Assembly: GCA_051873875.1 (NCBI GenBank)
Contig: JBJEFI010000052.1
Span: forward strand, 1-13,487
Direction of reading: 5' to 3'
Length of the DNA stretch: 13,487 nt
Source: JBJEFI01 sp051873875
Lineage (GTDB): Bacteria > Bacillota > Bacilli > Bacillales > Bacillaceae_G
Under the pieces are notes generated by a model that saw only the letters and a list, made by a program, of their open reading frames with translations, was not told the origin of the DNA and ran no database searches. Below are positions 6,009 to 13,457 of this stretch, piece after piece (position 1 is the first letter of the stretch; each line of letters opens with the position of its first letter). The position numbers and the translations under genes are program-made.

Positions 6009-7867
6009 GAAATATACCCCCCTGCTAACACAAGTACAACGAGAATAATAACAAGACCAATAAAGGTAACTGTGCCATATGTTTGTACTTGCCCATTTTG
6101 TAATCGTTCATTAATAGAATGAATTCCCAAAACGATTCCTTTTATACATGCAACAATTCCATCGACAATATAACGATCAATTGCATATAAAAGGACACCA
6201 ATTCCTTTTGTTCCTTTTACAAAGGTAAATTCATATACTTCATCAACATAATATTTATTTTTCATAGCAGTATACAATCCTGAAAATGGTGCAACAAATG
6301 TATCTCTCGGTATTTTTTTCGCACCATACATAAAGTAGGCTAATGCGATTCCTACTAAAGAAACCACCGTTGCTGCAATCATAATCCAAATTGGACCACT
6401 TTCATGTCCATGTACGCCTGTTACATCCTTCGCTAACCAATCTCCTAAGAATGTACCAAACCAAGGTGTATTGATATATCCAGCGAAGATTGCAAAGAAA
6501 CCTAACACCATCATTGGAATAACCATTGTTGATGGTGATTCATGTACTTCTTGTTTATACGTTTTCTCTCCTGCAAATACCATAAAGAAAAGACGGAACA
6601 TATAAAATGCAGTAAAAAATGCTGCAATCAACGCAACGAAAAATAATACGTAATTGCCACTATTCCATGTTGCTACTAAAATTTCATCTTTTGAGAAGAA
6701 ACCTGATAATAATGGAACCCCACTAATTGCCATCGTTCCAATTAAAAATAGCGTAGCAGTTGTTTTCATTTTGCTAAATAGGCCACCCATTTTTTCAATA
6801 TCTTGCGTATGAACAGCGTGAATGACACTACCAGCCGCTAAAAATAACAATGCTTTAAAGAAAGCATGAGTCGTTAAATGGAATACACCTGCTACATAAC
6901 CAGCTGAGCCGAGAGCAAGCATCATATACCCTAATTGACTGACTGTTGAATAAGCTAAAACACGTTTAATATCGTTTTGGGTTAACCCTATCGTTGCCGC
7001 AAAAATAGCGGTAAAGCCCCCTACTACTGCCACAATCATCATTGCAGTGACACTTGCTTCAAATAACGGGAACATTGTTGCTACTAAGTAAACCCCAGCC
7101 GCTACCATTGTTGCTGCGTGAATTAAAGCTGAAACAGGTGTTGGCCCTTCCATGGCATCTGGCAACCAAGTATGTAATGGAAATTGACCCGATTTCCCCA
7201 TTGCTCCAATAAAAATTAAAATCGCACAAAGGGTAATCTTACCATCTGACAACATGCCAGATTCTACCGCTGCAAAAATATCACTATAACGGAAGCTTCC
7301 TACTTCAATAAATAACAAAATCATTCCAATAAATAGACCAACATCCCCAATACGGGTCATAATAAACGCTTTTTTCGCTGCCTTCTTTGCTTCTTCCTTG
7401 TAAAAATAAAAACCAATTAATAAGAAAGAACCTAATCCAACAAGTTCCCAAAAAATATACAATTGTAATAGATTGGTAGAAATAACCAACCCTAACATAG
7501 CGAATGTAAATAGCCCTAGATATGCATAAAAAACAGGAATTCGTTTATCACCATGCATATAGCCTCTTGAATACATATGTACTAAAAAACTAACGAGGGA
7601 AACGATAAACAACATTAACGCATTTAATGCATTCACTTCAAATCCAAAAGAAATGACTGTTTCGCCAACCTTTAACCATTCCCATTCTCCCATCACTGTC
7701 GCTTCTACAAAGCGTTGCCCTAACACAATGACAGAAAACAATAACGTAATAAAGGTTAATCCAATTCCAACAAAGCTGCTTTTCTCCTTTAACTTCTTTC
7801 CAAATAGAAGAAGGATGATAAACGAGAGAAGCGGAAACAATGGAATGAGCCATGCATATTCAATCAT
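6005..7867 (-). CDS. nuoL: NADH-quinone oxidoreductase subunit L (620 aa)
   Basis: Distal antiporter-like pump of complex I, expected to carry the long C-terminal lateral helix that runs along the membrane arm. Signatures: Glu141 in FWELVGLGSFLLIGF (helix 5), Lys225 in GAMGKSGQFPLHTWLPDAME (helix 7), His250 in SALIHAATMVAAG, His334 and Lys338 in TTHAFFKALLFL, and Lys393 in SGFFSKDEIL (helix 12). The C-terminal 110 residues contain a charged segment (NKYYVDEVYEFTFVKG) and an amphipathic region, then a final hydrophobic helix, as in full-length NuoL. Start: ATG at 7867, with AAAGGGGG 9 nt upstream; the upstream in-frame extension to 7906 has no suitable site. The 59-nt gap after nuoK is the largest in the operon. 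The family also resembles Mrp antiporter A, but the length and neighbours fix this as NuoL. Confidence 0.96.
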   Translation of the reverse strand: MIEYAWLIPLFPLLSFIILLLFGKKLKEKSSFVGIGLTFITLLFSVIVLGQRFVEATVMGEWEWLKVGETVISFGFEVNALNALMLFIVSLVSFLVHMYSRGYMHGDKRIPVFYAYLGLFTFAMLGLVISTNLLQLYIFWELVGLGSFLLIGFYFYKEEAKKAAKKAFIMTRIGDVGLFIGMILLFIEVGSFRYSDIFAAVESGMLSDGKITLCAILIFIGAMGKSGQFPLHTWLPDAMEGPTPVSALIHAATMVAAGVYLVATMFPLFEASVTAMMIVAVVGGFTAIFAATIGLTQNDIKRVLAYSTVSQLGYMMLALGSAGYVAGVFHLTTHAFFKALLFLAAGSVIHAVHTQDIEKMGGLFSKMKTTATLFLIGTMAISGVPLLSGFFSKDEILVATWNSGNYVLFFVALIAAFFTAFYMFRLFFMVFAGEKTYKQEVHESPSTMVIPMMVLGFFAIFAGYINTPWFGTFLGDWLAKDVTGVHGHESGPIWIMIAATVVSLVGIALAYFMYGAKKIPRDTFVAPFSGLYTAMKNKYYVDEVYEFTFVKGTKGIGVLLYAIDRYIVDGIVACIKGIVLGIHSINERLQNGQVQTYGTVTFIGLVIILVVLVLAGGYIS

Positions 7868-7926
7868 ATTTTCTAACCCCCTTTTCTCCCCGGCAAACCT
7901 ATCCATAAGAAGAAACTGTGTTCATT

Positions 7927-8241
7927 TTATTTTTTTAATTCGTTCATTTCATCTACATTTACAGTTGCCTTATTTCGATAAAGAGCAATTAAAATAGCTA
8001 TGGCAACAGCTACTTCGGCCGCCGCAATCGCAATCGTAAATAATGCAAAAATCTGCCCTGAAATATTCGGCATCATTCCAAATTTACTAAAGGTAACAAA
8101 ATTTAAATTAACAGCATTTAACATTAACTCAATACATACTAAAACGATCACCGTATTGCGTTTCGTTAATGCACCGTATAATCCAATACAAAACAACATT
8201 ACCGCGAGCATTAAATAAGCGGCTGCAGGCACACTAGTCAT
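7927..8241 (-). CDS. nuoK: NADH-quinone oxidoreductase subunit K (104 aa)
   Basis: Small three-helix membrane subunit, homologous to MrpC, that carries two essential buried glutamates of the proton path. These are seen as Glu38 in LVCIELMLNAVNLNFV and Glu76 in IAAAEVAVAIAIL. The length from the chosen start (104 aa) matches the family (about 100 aa). Start: ATG at 8241, with GGGGAGG 9 nt upstream; the longer in-frame reading to 8289 would add 16 hydrophilic residues (MAQLYWRSEKKG...) that are the shadow of the nuoJ tail. The start overlaps the end of nuoJ by 8 nt, so the two are probably translationally coupled. Confidence 0.96.
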   Translation of the reverse strand: MTSVPAAAYLMLAVMLFCIGLYGALTKRNTVIVLVCIELMLNAVNLNFVTFSKFGMMPNISGQIFALFTIAIAAAEVAVAIAILIALYRNKATVNVDEMNELKK

Positions 8242-8749
8242 TGTCCCCATCCTCCCCTTCTTCTCGCTTCGCCAGTACAATTGCGCCAACTAAAGCAACT
8301 AATAACAAAAGTGACAGTATTTCAAATGGAATAATATATTGAGAATACAGTACTTTTCCAATTTCGGCTGTATTGTTTTGTACCTCTGTTATTGGCTTAT
8401 TACTTTCTACAAAATTACTTATTGCTACATACATCACGCCAAAAAATGCAAAAATACTAACAAATAATGCGCCTCTTCTCCATATATTTCCCTTTGTTAC
8501 TTGCTTATCTTGAGATTTTGTTAACATGATGCCAAATAGCATTAAAATTGTAATGGCACCTGAATAAATTAACACTTGAACAACTCCAACAAATTCCGCC
8601 TCAAGAAGTACATATATTCCTGCTAAACTTAAAAATGTAAAAACTAGCAAAAGCATCATATGCATAACTTTTTGCGCATTAATCATGAAGATAGCGCCAC
8701 CAAGCGCAAGGAAAGCAAGTATAAAAAATGCGACTAATTCACCATTCAC
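8234..8749 (-). CDS. nuoJ: NADH-quinone oxidoreductase subunit J (171 aa)
   Basis: Membrane subunit with five predicted helices at the junction of the quinone module and the proton pumps. The conserved helix-3 block EFVGVVQVLIYSGAITILML (about 52-71) includes Tyr62 and the GxxxxL-type flexible helix seen in the family. The C-terminus is strongly acidic (KREEGEDGDND), and this sequence also contains the ribosome binding site for nuoK. Start: a GTG codon at 8747-8749, with GGGAGG 8 nt upstream; there is no ATG at this position. It lies 17 nt after nuoI and overlaps nuoK by 8 nt. The length fits the family (about 165-185 aa). Confidence 0.95.
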   Translation of the reverse strand: MNGELVAFFILAFLALGGAIFMINAQKVMHMMLLLVFTFLSLAGIYVLLEAEFVGVVQVLIYSGAITILMLFGIMLTKSQDKQVTKGNIWRRGALFVSIFAFFGVMYVAISNFVESNKPITEVQNNTAEIGKVLYSQYIIPFEILSLLLLVALVGAIVLAKREEGEDGDND

Positions 8750-8766
8750 TTGTGTTACCTCCCTTC

Positions 8767-9195
8767 CTACTTCAATACTTTAGAATTTTCAGTTCGAACA
8801 TTCTTATCATTTTCGTCTAACCATTGGAGATTTTTAAATAAATCTTCTCTTGTAAACTCTGCTAATTCAAAGTTATTTGTCATAACAATTGCCTCTGTCG
8901 GACAAACCTCTGTACATAAATCACAAAGAATACAAATTTCAAAGTTAATATCATACGTATCGATGATTTTTCCTTTTTTTGTTGGATCTGGATGCTTTTT
9001 ACCCGTTAACTTAATACAATCTGTTGGACAAATGTTCATACAAGCATTACATACGATACATTTTTCCGGATAAAATTTTTGAATCCCACGAAATCGATCT
9101 GGTAGTGGCAACGGTTCATTTGGATAATCATACGTTAACTTTTCTCGTGTCAACCCTTGTAATGTATACTTTAATCCTTTAAATAGCCCTTTCAT
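8767..9195 (-). CDS. nuoI: NADH-quinone oxidoreductase subunit I (142 aa)
   Basis: Peripheral-arm subunit holding the two [4Fe-4S] clusters N6a and N6b, which pass electrons to N2 in NuoB. Two ferredoxin motifs are intact: Cys46/49/52/56 (CIVCNACMNICP) and Cys88/91/94/98 (CILCDLCTEVCP), with Cys60 as an extra cysteine after the first motif. The N-terminal 20 residues (MKGLFKGLKYTLQGL) form the amphipathic helix that anchors the subunit on the membrane. Start: ATG at 9195 with AAAGGGG 8 nt upstream; 17-nt gaps separate it from nuoH and nuoJ. Because NuoE/F/G are absent, NuoI is likely the entry point or near-entry point of electrons, as in ferredoxin-linked 11-subunit relatives; that role is inferred. 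Confidence 0.96.
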   Translation of the reverse strand: MKGLFKGLKYTLQGLTREKLTYDYPNEPLPLPDRFRGIQKFYPEKCIVCNACMNICPTDCIKLTGKKHPDPTKKGKIIDTYDINFEICILCDLCTEVCPTEAIVMTNNFELAEFTREDLFKNLQWLDENDKNVRTENSKVLK

Positions 9196-9212
9196 CTCTA
9201 CATCCCCTTTCC

Positions 9213-10214
9213 TTAGAAAAATAACGCTTTAATAAAGACGGTTAAGAAAATATTGGCAATCGCAATTGGCATTAATACTTTCCAACCAAATTCCATTAAA
9301 TGGTCTGCTCTCATCCGTGGGAATGTATAGCGAATCCAAAGGAAGAAAAATAACATAACAGCAAATTTTAACGAAAACCACACGACACCAGGAATAAACG
9401 TCATATAAAATACTGGCTGCCATCCACCTAAAAACAAAATCGCTACTAAGGCACTCATGGCGAATAAATATACATATTCAGATAGCATAAAGAAGGCAAA
9501 ACGGAAACCGGAATATTCCGTATGATACCCAGCTACAAGTTCTGACTCTGCCTCTGGTAAGTCAAATGGTGTACGATTTAATTCGGCTACTCCAGCGATT
9601 AAGAAAATAACAAAAGCAACTGGTTGCGCAAAAATAAACCATACATCTTTTTGTGCCAGCACAATATCATTTAAATTTAAGCTACCAGCTAGTAAAACAA
9701 TTCCAACGCCGCTTAATACAAGTGGTAATTCATAGGAAATCATTTGTGCCGCTGCCCGCATGCCACCTAGTAAGGCATATTTATTATTCGATGCCCATCC
9801 TGCCGTCAAAATCCCAATTGTTGAAATTCCTGAAATAGCAACATAATAAAGAAATCCAACACCAACGTCAGCAAATTTTAAGTTTTCAGAAAATGGAAGG
9901 AGTGCTAATACGATAAATGAAGGTGCAAACGCAATAACCGGTGCCCATAGAAAGAGCATACGATCTGCTGCCTTTGGTACTGTATCTTCTTTAATAAGTA
10001 GTTTTAGGATATCGGCAACACTTTGTAATAAGCCCCATCGTCCCCCTAAATGGTTTGGACCAATCCGTCCTTGCATAAATCCCATTACTTTCCGTTCTGA
10101 TAAAATTGCAAACGATACATAACCTAAAATAACAACAAGTAAAATCGCACCAAGTATGAAGAAAATCAAGAAGTTCATCCAACTCGGAGCTGAACGCAAT
10201 AATTCATCCATCAT
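9213..10214 (-). CDS. nuoH: NADH-quinone oxidoreductase subunit H (333 aa)
   Basis: Membrane subunit that, with NuoB and NuoD, forms the quinone chamber and links quinone reduction to proton pumping. About eight helices are visible with the family signatures: ERKVMGFMQGRIGPN (40-54), NNKYALLGGMRAAAQMISYE (143-162), and AELNRTPFDLPEAESELVAG (210-229) followed by YHTEYSG. Start: ATG at 10214, with GGGGAGG 10 nt upstream; a second ATG follows directly. Its start codon shares one base with the nuoD TAA stop (TAATG), so no nuoE, nuoF or nuoG lies between D and H. The length matches the family (about 325-335 aa). Confidence 0.97.
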   Translation of the reverse strand: MMDELLRSAPSWMNFLIFFILGAILLVVILGYVSFAILSERKVMGFMQGRIGPNHLGGRWGLLQSVADILKLLIKEDTVPKAADRMLFLWAPVIAFAPSFIVLALLPFSENLKFADVGVGFLYYVAISGISTIGILTAGWASNNKYALLGGMRAAAQMISYELPLVLSGVGIVLLAGSLNLNDIVLAQKDVWFIFAQPVAFVIFLIAGVAELNRTPFDLPEAESELVAGYHTEYSGFRFAFFMLSEYVYLFAMSALVAILFLGGWQPVFYMTFIPGVVWFSLKFAVMLFFFLWIRYTFPRMRADHLMEFGWKVLMPIAIANIFLTVFIKALFF

Positions 10215-11314
10215 TACCCATCAACCTCCCCAAGCACAATGTCAATTCCGCCTAATATCGTAATTAAGTTTGCGATATTTTCCCCTTTCAGCAGCTTTGG
10301 AAGGATTTGTAAATTATAAAAAGATGGTCGACGGAATTTTAAACGATAAGGCTCTTTCTTTCCATCACTTGCAATATAACAACCAATTTCGCCACGAGGT
10401 GACTCAATTCGCACATACGCTTCCCCTTTTGGCGCTTTAATAATTTTTGGAACCTTAGCCATAGTGGCTCCTTCTTGTGGAAATTGTTCACATGCTTGTT
10501 CAATAATTTTTAATGACTCTTCAATCTCCAACATCCGACACATGTAACGATCCCATGCATCCCCTTTTGTTCCAACAGGGACATCGAATTTAAAACGATC
10601 ATAAATAGAATATGGCTCATCTTTTCGTAAATCCCAATTTACTCCTGTACAACGAAGATTTGCCCCACTTAATGAATAATCGAAAGCATCTTTAGCTGTA
10701 TAAATCCCCACATCATGTACACGCTGTTGAAAGATTTCATTACCTGTTACTAATGTGTGATAACCTTCTAATTGTTGGCGCATATGAGGAATGAAGTCTC
10801 GTACTTTTTCAATCCATCCTTCAGGCGCATCCCATTTTACGCCACCGACACGCATATAGTTAAATGTTAAACGTGCTCCACTCAGTTCATTTAACAAATT
10901 CGTAATCATTTCTCGCTCACGGAAGGCATATAAAAATGGACTAACTGCTCCAATATCTAGTAGATTTGTTCCCCACCAAATAAGATGACTAGAAATTCTA
11001 CCTAATTCCATAGCTAATATGCGTAAGTATTCTGCACGTTCTGGCACTTCAATTCCCATCATTGTCTCAACCGCATGACAAATGACGTAATTATTTGTCA
11101 TGGCTGATAAATAATCCATTCTATCTGTATAAGGGATAATTTGTGTATATTGAAGATTTTCCGCTAACTTCTCTGTCCCACGATGTAAATAACCAATAAC
11201 AGGCGTTGCTTCAGTGATAATTTCCCCATCAATTTTTACGACTAATCGGAACACACCATGAGTACTCGGATGCTGTGGTCCAACATTTAAAAGCATTTCT
11301 TCTGTACGAATCAC
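10214..11314 (-). CDS. nuoD: NADH-quinone oxidoreductase subunit D (366 aa)
   Basis: 49-kDa-type subunit of the quinone module, related to the large subunit of [NiFe] hydrogenases but without the NiFe-binding cysteines. The quinone-site residues are visible: His19 in GPQHPSTHG and Tyr68 in DRMDYLSAMTNN, whose 49-residue spacing matches the His/Tyr pair that binds the quinone headgroup in the family. Other landmarks are GYLHRGTEKL (41-50) and the C-terminal LGGIDIVLGEVDG. Start: GTG at 11312-11314, with GGAGG 8 nt upstream, beginning MIRTEEMLLNVGPQHP. It is a stand-alone NuoD, not the fused NuoCD of enterobacteria, 3 nt after nuoC and sharing one base with nuoH. The length is slightly short of E. 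coli-type D domains, but typical for Gram-positive NuoD. Confidence 0.97.
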   Translation of the reverse strand: MIRTEEMLLNVGPQHPSTHGVFRLVVKIDGEIITEATPVIGYLHRGTEKLAENLQYTQIIPYTDRMDYLSAMTNNYVICHAVETMMGIEVPERAEYLRILAMELGRISSHLIWWGTNLLDIGAVSPFLYAFREREMITNLLNELSGARLTFNYMRVGGVKWDAPEGWIEKVRDFIPHMRQQLEGYHTLVTGNEIFQQRVHDVGIYTAKDAFDYSLSGANLRCTGVNWDLRKDEPYSIYDRFKFDVPVGTKGDAWDRYMCRMLEIEESLKIIEQACEQFPQEGATMAKVPKIIKAPKGEAYVRIESPRGEIGCYIASDGKKEPYRLKFRRPSFYNLQILPKLLKGENIANLITILGGIDIVLGEVDG

Positions 11315-11317
11315 ACC

Positions 11318-12421
11318 TTACACCTCCACATCGTATGGTTCATAGTCTTTACGAAGCGGATGACCAACCCAATCATCTGATAAGAGAATTCGCTTCATGT
11401 TTGGATGATTTGTAAATGTTATTCCTAATAAATCATAGACTTCTCGCTCCGGCCAATTTGCCCCTTGCCAAATTGGTGTAACAGAATCAAGTACTGCATT
11501 TTCTCGATCGACTTTAACTTTGACAGCAACACTTTGTTTATTCTCATAAGAATGTAGATGTAAATAAACTTCTAAGTGAGTCACATAGTCTGTTGCATGT
11601 AAATTAGCTAAATAATGAAAAGCTAACTGTTCGTTATATCTTAAGAACTCACAAACTTTGTAATAATAATTACTATTCAATACAAGCGTTGGTACATCTT
11701 TTGATAGTTTATTAATAAAAAAATCTTCTAAACTTTCTTTCCCAACATGCTCTTCTATTATACGTACATATTTATCTAAATAAGGTTGATTTATAGAAGG
11801 ATCTCCTGTTTCTTCAACTGTACTAGTTTCTTCTTTCTTCGACTTCATTTTTGCTGCAGCTGCCGCTTTGGCTTTCGCTATGGCAATTGCCTTGGCCTTC
11901 TCATCATCATTACCCGAACTACTTTGACTTTTTTCTTTTGCCAACGCTGCTGCTTTCGCCTTCGCCGCCGCCACTGCCTTCGCTTTTGCTATTGCTTTGG
12001 CCTTTTCGTCATCTACGCCTTCTTCTCCCGTGTTTCTTTCTTTAGCTTTTTGTTTCGCTAACACTGCCGCTTTAGCCTTTGCGGCTGCCACAGCCTTCGC
12101 TTTCGCCTTAGCTTTTTCATCTTCTGCGTTATCTTCTTCTTTTTCTTTTTGTTTCGCTAACGCTGCCGCTTTGGCTTTCGCCGCCGCTGCTGCCTTAGCC
12201 TTGGCCAATTCCAACGCTTTCGCTTTTTCGTCTTCTACTGATAGTGTTTCTTCTTGGCTAACAACAGGAACTGTTTCTGAAACTTTTGACTCTTCTTTAC
12301 TCTTAGCACCCATTTCTGATAACGCTTTCTTTTCTTGTAACTTCTTTAATGCAGCTTCTTTTGCAGCTTTGGCTGCTTCTTTTTTTAATTCTTCTAGACT
12401 TTTTTTATCTTCCGTTGTCAT
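11318..12421 (-). CDS. nuoC: NADH-quinone oxidoreductase subunit C with Ala/Lys repeat extension (367 aa)
   Basis: 30-kDa-type subunit that supports NuoD and NuoB in the connecting arm. The true NuoC domain is only the C-terminal part, about 211-367, with the family signature EREVYDLLGITFTNHP (326-340), then RILLSDDWVGHPLRKDYEPY (344-363). Residues 1-63 are a Lys/Glu/Ala-rich predicted helix plus linker. Residues 64-206 are four tandem repeats, each opening DEKAKA and filled with Ala-Lys alternation. Most NuoC proteins are about 150-220 aa, so over half of this one is an extension without recognisable fold. Start: ATG at 12421, with AGGTGA 7 nt upstream, overlapping nuoB by four bases (ATGA). 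The extension is in frame with clear translation signals, so I regard it as part of the protein. Long charged extensions of NuoC occur in the B. cereus group; their function is unknown to me. Confidence 0.95.
   Translation of the reverse strand: MTTEDKKSLEELKKEAAKAAKEAALKKLQEKKALSEMGAKSKEESKVSETVPVVSQEETLSVEDEKAKALELAKAKAAAAAKAKAAALAKQKEKEEDNAEDEKAKAKAKAVAAAKAKAAVLAKQKAKERNTGEEGVDDEKAKAIAKAKAVAAAKAKAAALAKEKSQSSSGNDDEKAKAIAIAKAKAAAAAKMKSKKEETSTVEETGDPSINQPYLDKYVRIIEEHVGKESLEDFFINKLSKDVPTLVLNSNYYYKVCEFLRYNEQLAFHYLANLHATDYVTHLEVYLHLHSYENKQSVAVKVKVDRENAVLDSVTPIWQGANWPEREVYDLLGITFTNHPNMKRILLSDDWVGHPLRKDYEPYDVEV
11804..12232 (-). repeat. Four tandem Ala/Lys-rich repeats inside nuoC
   Basis: Four in-frame units, each starting Asp-Glu-Lys-Ala-Lys-Ala: residues 64-100 (12122-12232, 37 aa), 101-137 (12011-12121, 37 aa), 138-172 (11906-12010, 35 aa) and 173-206 (11804-11905, 34 aa). 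The first part of each is AK/AI/AL alternation with AAAKAKAAA cores, predicting long helix; the last 8-12 residues are polar and variable (for example QKEKEEDNAE, SQSSSGND). By count the units hold 8-9 Lys against 4-8 acidic residues, so the block is net basic. The DNA copies differ mostly at third codon positions. Confidence 0.9.
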
Positions 12422-12936
12422 CGATTCGTCACCTGCTTTCCAGTTTTAGCTTCATAACGAATCTTCTCTTTTAATTTATTTACACCATAAATCAACGCTG
12501 CTGGGTTTGGTGGGCAACCAGGAATATAAATATCCACCGGTACAATTTGATCTACCCCTTTTACAACCGCATATGATTTTATATATGGACCGCCAGCCGT
12601 TGCACAAGAACCCATTGCAATAACCCATTTCGGCTCTGGCATTTGATCATATAGACGGCGAAGAATTGGTGCCATCTTTTTTGTAACCGTTCCAGATACA
12701 ATCATGACATCTGATTGACGTGGTGATGTCCGGAAAAAAGAACCAAATCGGTCAAGATCATAATGAGCAGAACCTACTGCCATCATTTCAATAGCGCAAC
12801 AAGCAAGTCCAAATGTCATCGGCCACAATGAATTACTGCGAGCCCAACCTTTTACTTCTTCTAGCGTTGTTAAAAAGACATTTTGTTTTAATTCTTCCAT
12901 TTCCTCAGGTAATATGCCCTCAAAATTTATTGCCAT
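12418..12936 (-). CDS. nuoB: NADH-quinone oxidoreductase subunit B (172 aa)
   Basis: Holds cluster N2, the [4Fe-4S] centre that reduces quinone. All four ligands are present: the tandem Cys46-Cys47 in FGLACCAIEMM, Cys111 in AMGSCATAGGP, and Cys141 in YIPGCPPNP. The family pattern SPRQSDVMIVSGTVTKKMAP (71-90) is intact. Start: ATG at 12936, with AAGGTG 5 nt upstream, giving MAINFEGILP; the in-frame extension to 12957 overlaps the nuoA end further and lacks a better site. It overlaps nuoA by 10 nt and nuoC by 4 nt. The length is normal for NuoB of Gram-positives. The relatives are small subunits of [NiFe] hydrogenases, but the CC pair and the neighbours identify complex I. Confidence 0.97.
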   Translation of the reverse strand: MAINFEGILPEEMEELKQNVFLTTLEEVKGWARSNSLWPMTFGLACCAIEMMAVGSAHYDLDRFGSFFRTSPRQSDVMIVSGTVTKKMAPILRRLYDQMPEPKWVIAMGSCATAGGPYIKSYAVVKGVDQIVPVDIYIPGCPPNPAALIYGVNKLKEKIRYEAKTGKQVTNR

Positions 12937-13295
12937 GTCAACACCTTCTTCTTCCATGCATATATAAGACCGATTAATAGCATTAAAATGAAAATAACCA
13001 TTTCAACTAAAGCAAAAAGTCCTAATTTATCATATGCCACTGCCCATGGATATAAAAAAATAGTCTCTACATCGAAAATTACAAACATAAGTGCAAATAT
13101 GTAATATCGAACATTGAAACGGACGTTTGCCTCATGAAAAGGTTCAAGCCCACTTTCGTAGGTTGTGGCCTTTTCTGCATTTGGCCTTGATGGACGTAAA
13201 AGGCGACCAGCTGTTAAAGCAACAATTGGTAGCAATATTCCTAATAATAAAAAGACAACAATAATCATGTAACTATTAAAATAGGAATTTAACAT
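12927..13295 (-). CDS. nuoA: NADH-quinone oxidoreductase subunit A (122 aa)
   Basis: Small three-helix membrane subunit near the quinone tunnel and the first gene of the operon. Helix 1 is about residues 9-31, helix 2 about 64-84 and helix 3 about 93-114. The conserved loop TTYESGLEP (44-52) and the acidic pair of helix 2, FDVETIFLYPWA with Asp75 and Glu77, are present. Start: ATG at 13295, with AAGGGGGG 8 nt upstream; the longer in-frame reading to 13343 adds 16 charged residues and begins at a TTG without a site. The length of 122 aa is standard. The last codons overlap nuoB by 10 nt. Confidence 0.96.
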   Translation of the reverse strand: MLNSYFNSYMIIVVFLLLGILLPIVALTAGRLLRPSRPNAEKATTYESGLEPFHEANVRFNVRYYIFALMFVIFDVETIFLYPWAVAYDKLGLFALVEMVIFILMLLIGLIYAWKKKVLTWQ

Positions 13296-13457
13296 CGTCC
13301 TAACCCCCCTTGCTTCTCTCTCCCCATTCTTATACATAAGCAAAAATAATAAAAATATGCCCTTATTTGTACCCTCCTCTTTTTATAAAAATAAAAAAAG
13401 CTATTGTGCATACGCCCATGTATTACTTATTTCTAAAAAAATGAAATGTTCAGAAAT
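13296..13457 (-). other. Untranslated leader of the nuo operon
   Basis: About 155 nt between the predicted transcription start near 13451 and nuoA. It has no supported gene. It contains a T-rich tract (GCTTTTTTTATTTTT on the minus strand, about 13386-13400) preceded by only weak, imperfect hairpins, then a strong Shine-Dalgarno-like GAGGAGGG (13372-13379) that is not followed by an ATG, GTG or TTG at normal spacing, and finally the genuine nuoA site. Confidence 0.5.

Noticed and set aside
4521..7867. nuoL/nuoM/nuoK as an Mrp-type Na+/H+ antiporter operon
   Set aside because: These subunits are homologous to MrpA, MrpD and MrpC, but they follow nuoA-B-C-D-H-I-J without a break, and no mrpE/F/G genes are present.
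7868..7926. Tiny frame (8 codons) in the nuoK-nuoL gap
   Set aside because: An ATG follows the nuoK stop closely, but it has no Shine-Dalgarno sequence and ends after eight codons; the gap is more simply a spacer with the nuoL ribosome binding site.
10214..11314. NuoD or NuoB as subunits of a membrane-bound [NiFe] hydrogenase
   Set aside because: NuoD lacks the NiFe-binding cysteine pairs and has the quinone-site His19/Tyr68; the full nuoA-N gene set surrounds it.
11997..12449. 150-aa plus-strand open frame, Ala/Ser/Phe-rich, opposite nuoC
   Set aside because: It is the reverse reading of the Ala/Lys repeat codons. Low complexity explains the lack of stops, and there is no ribosome binding site or independent protein character.
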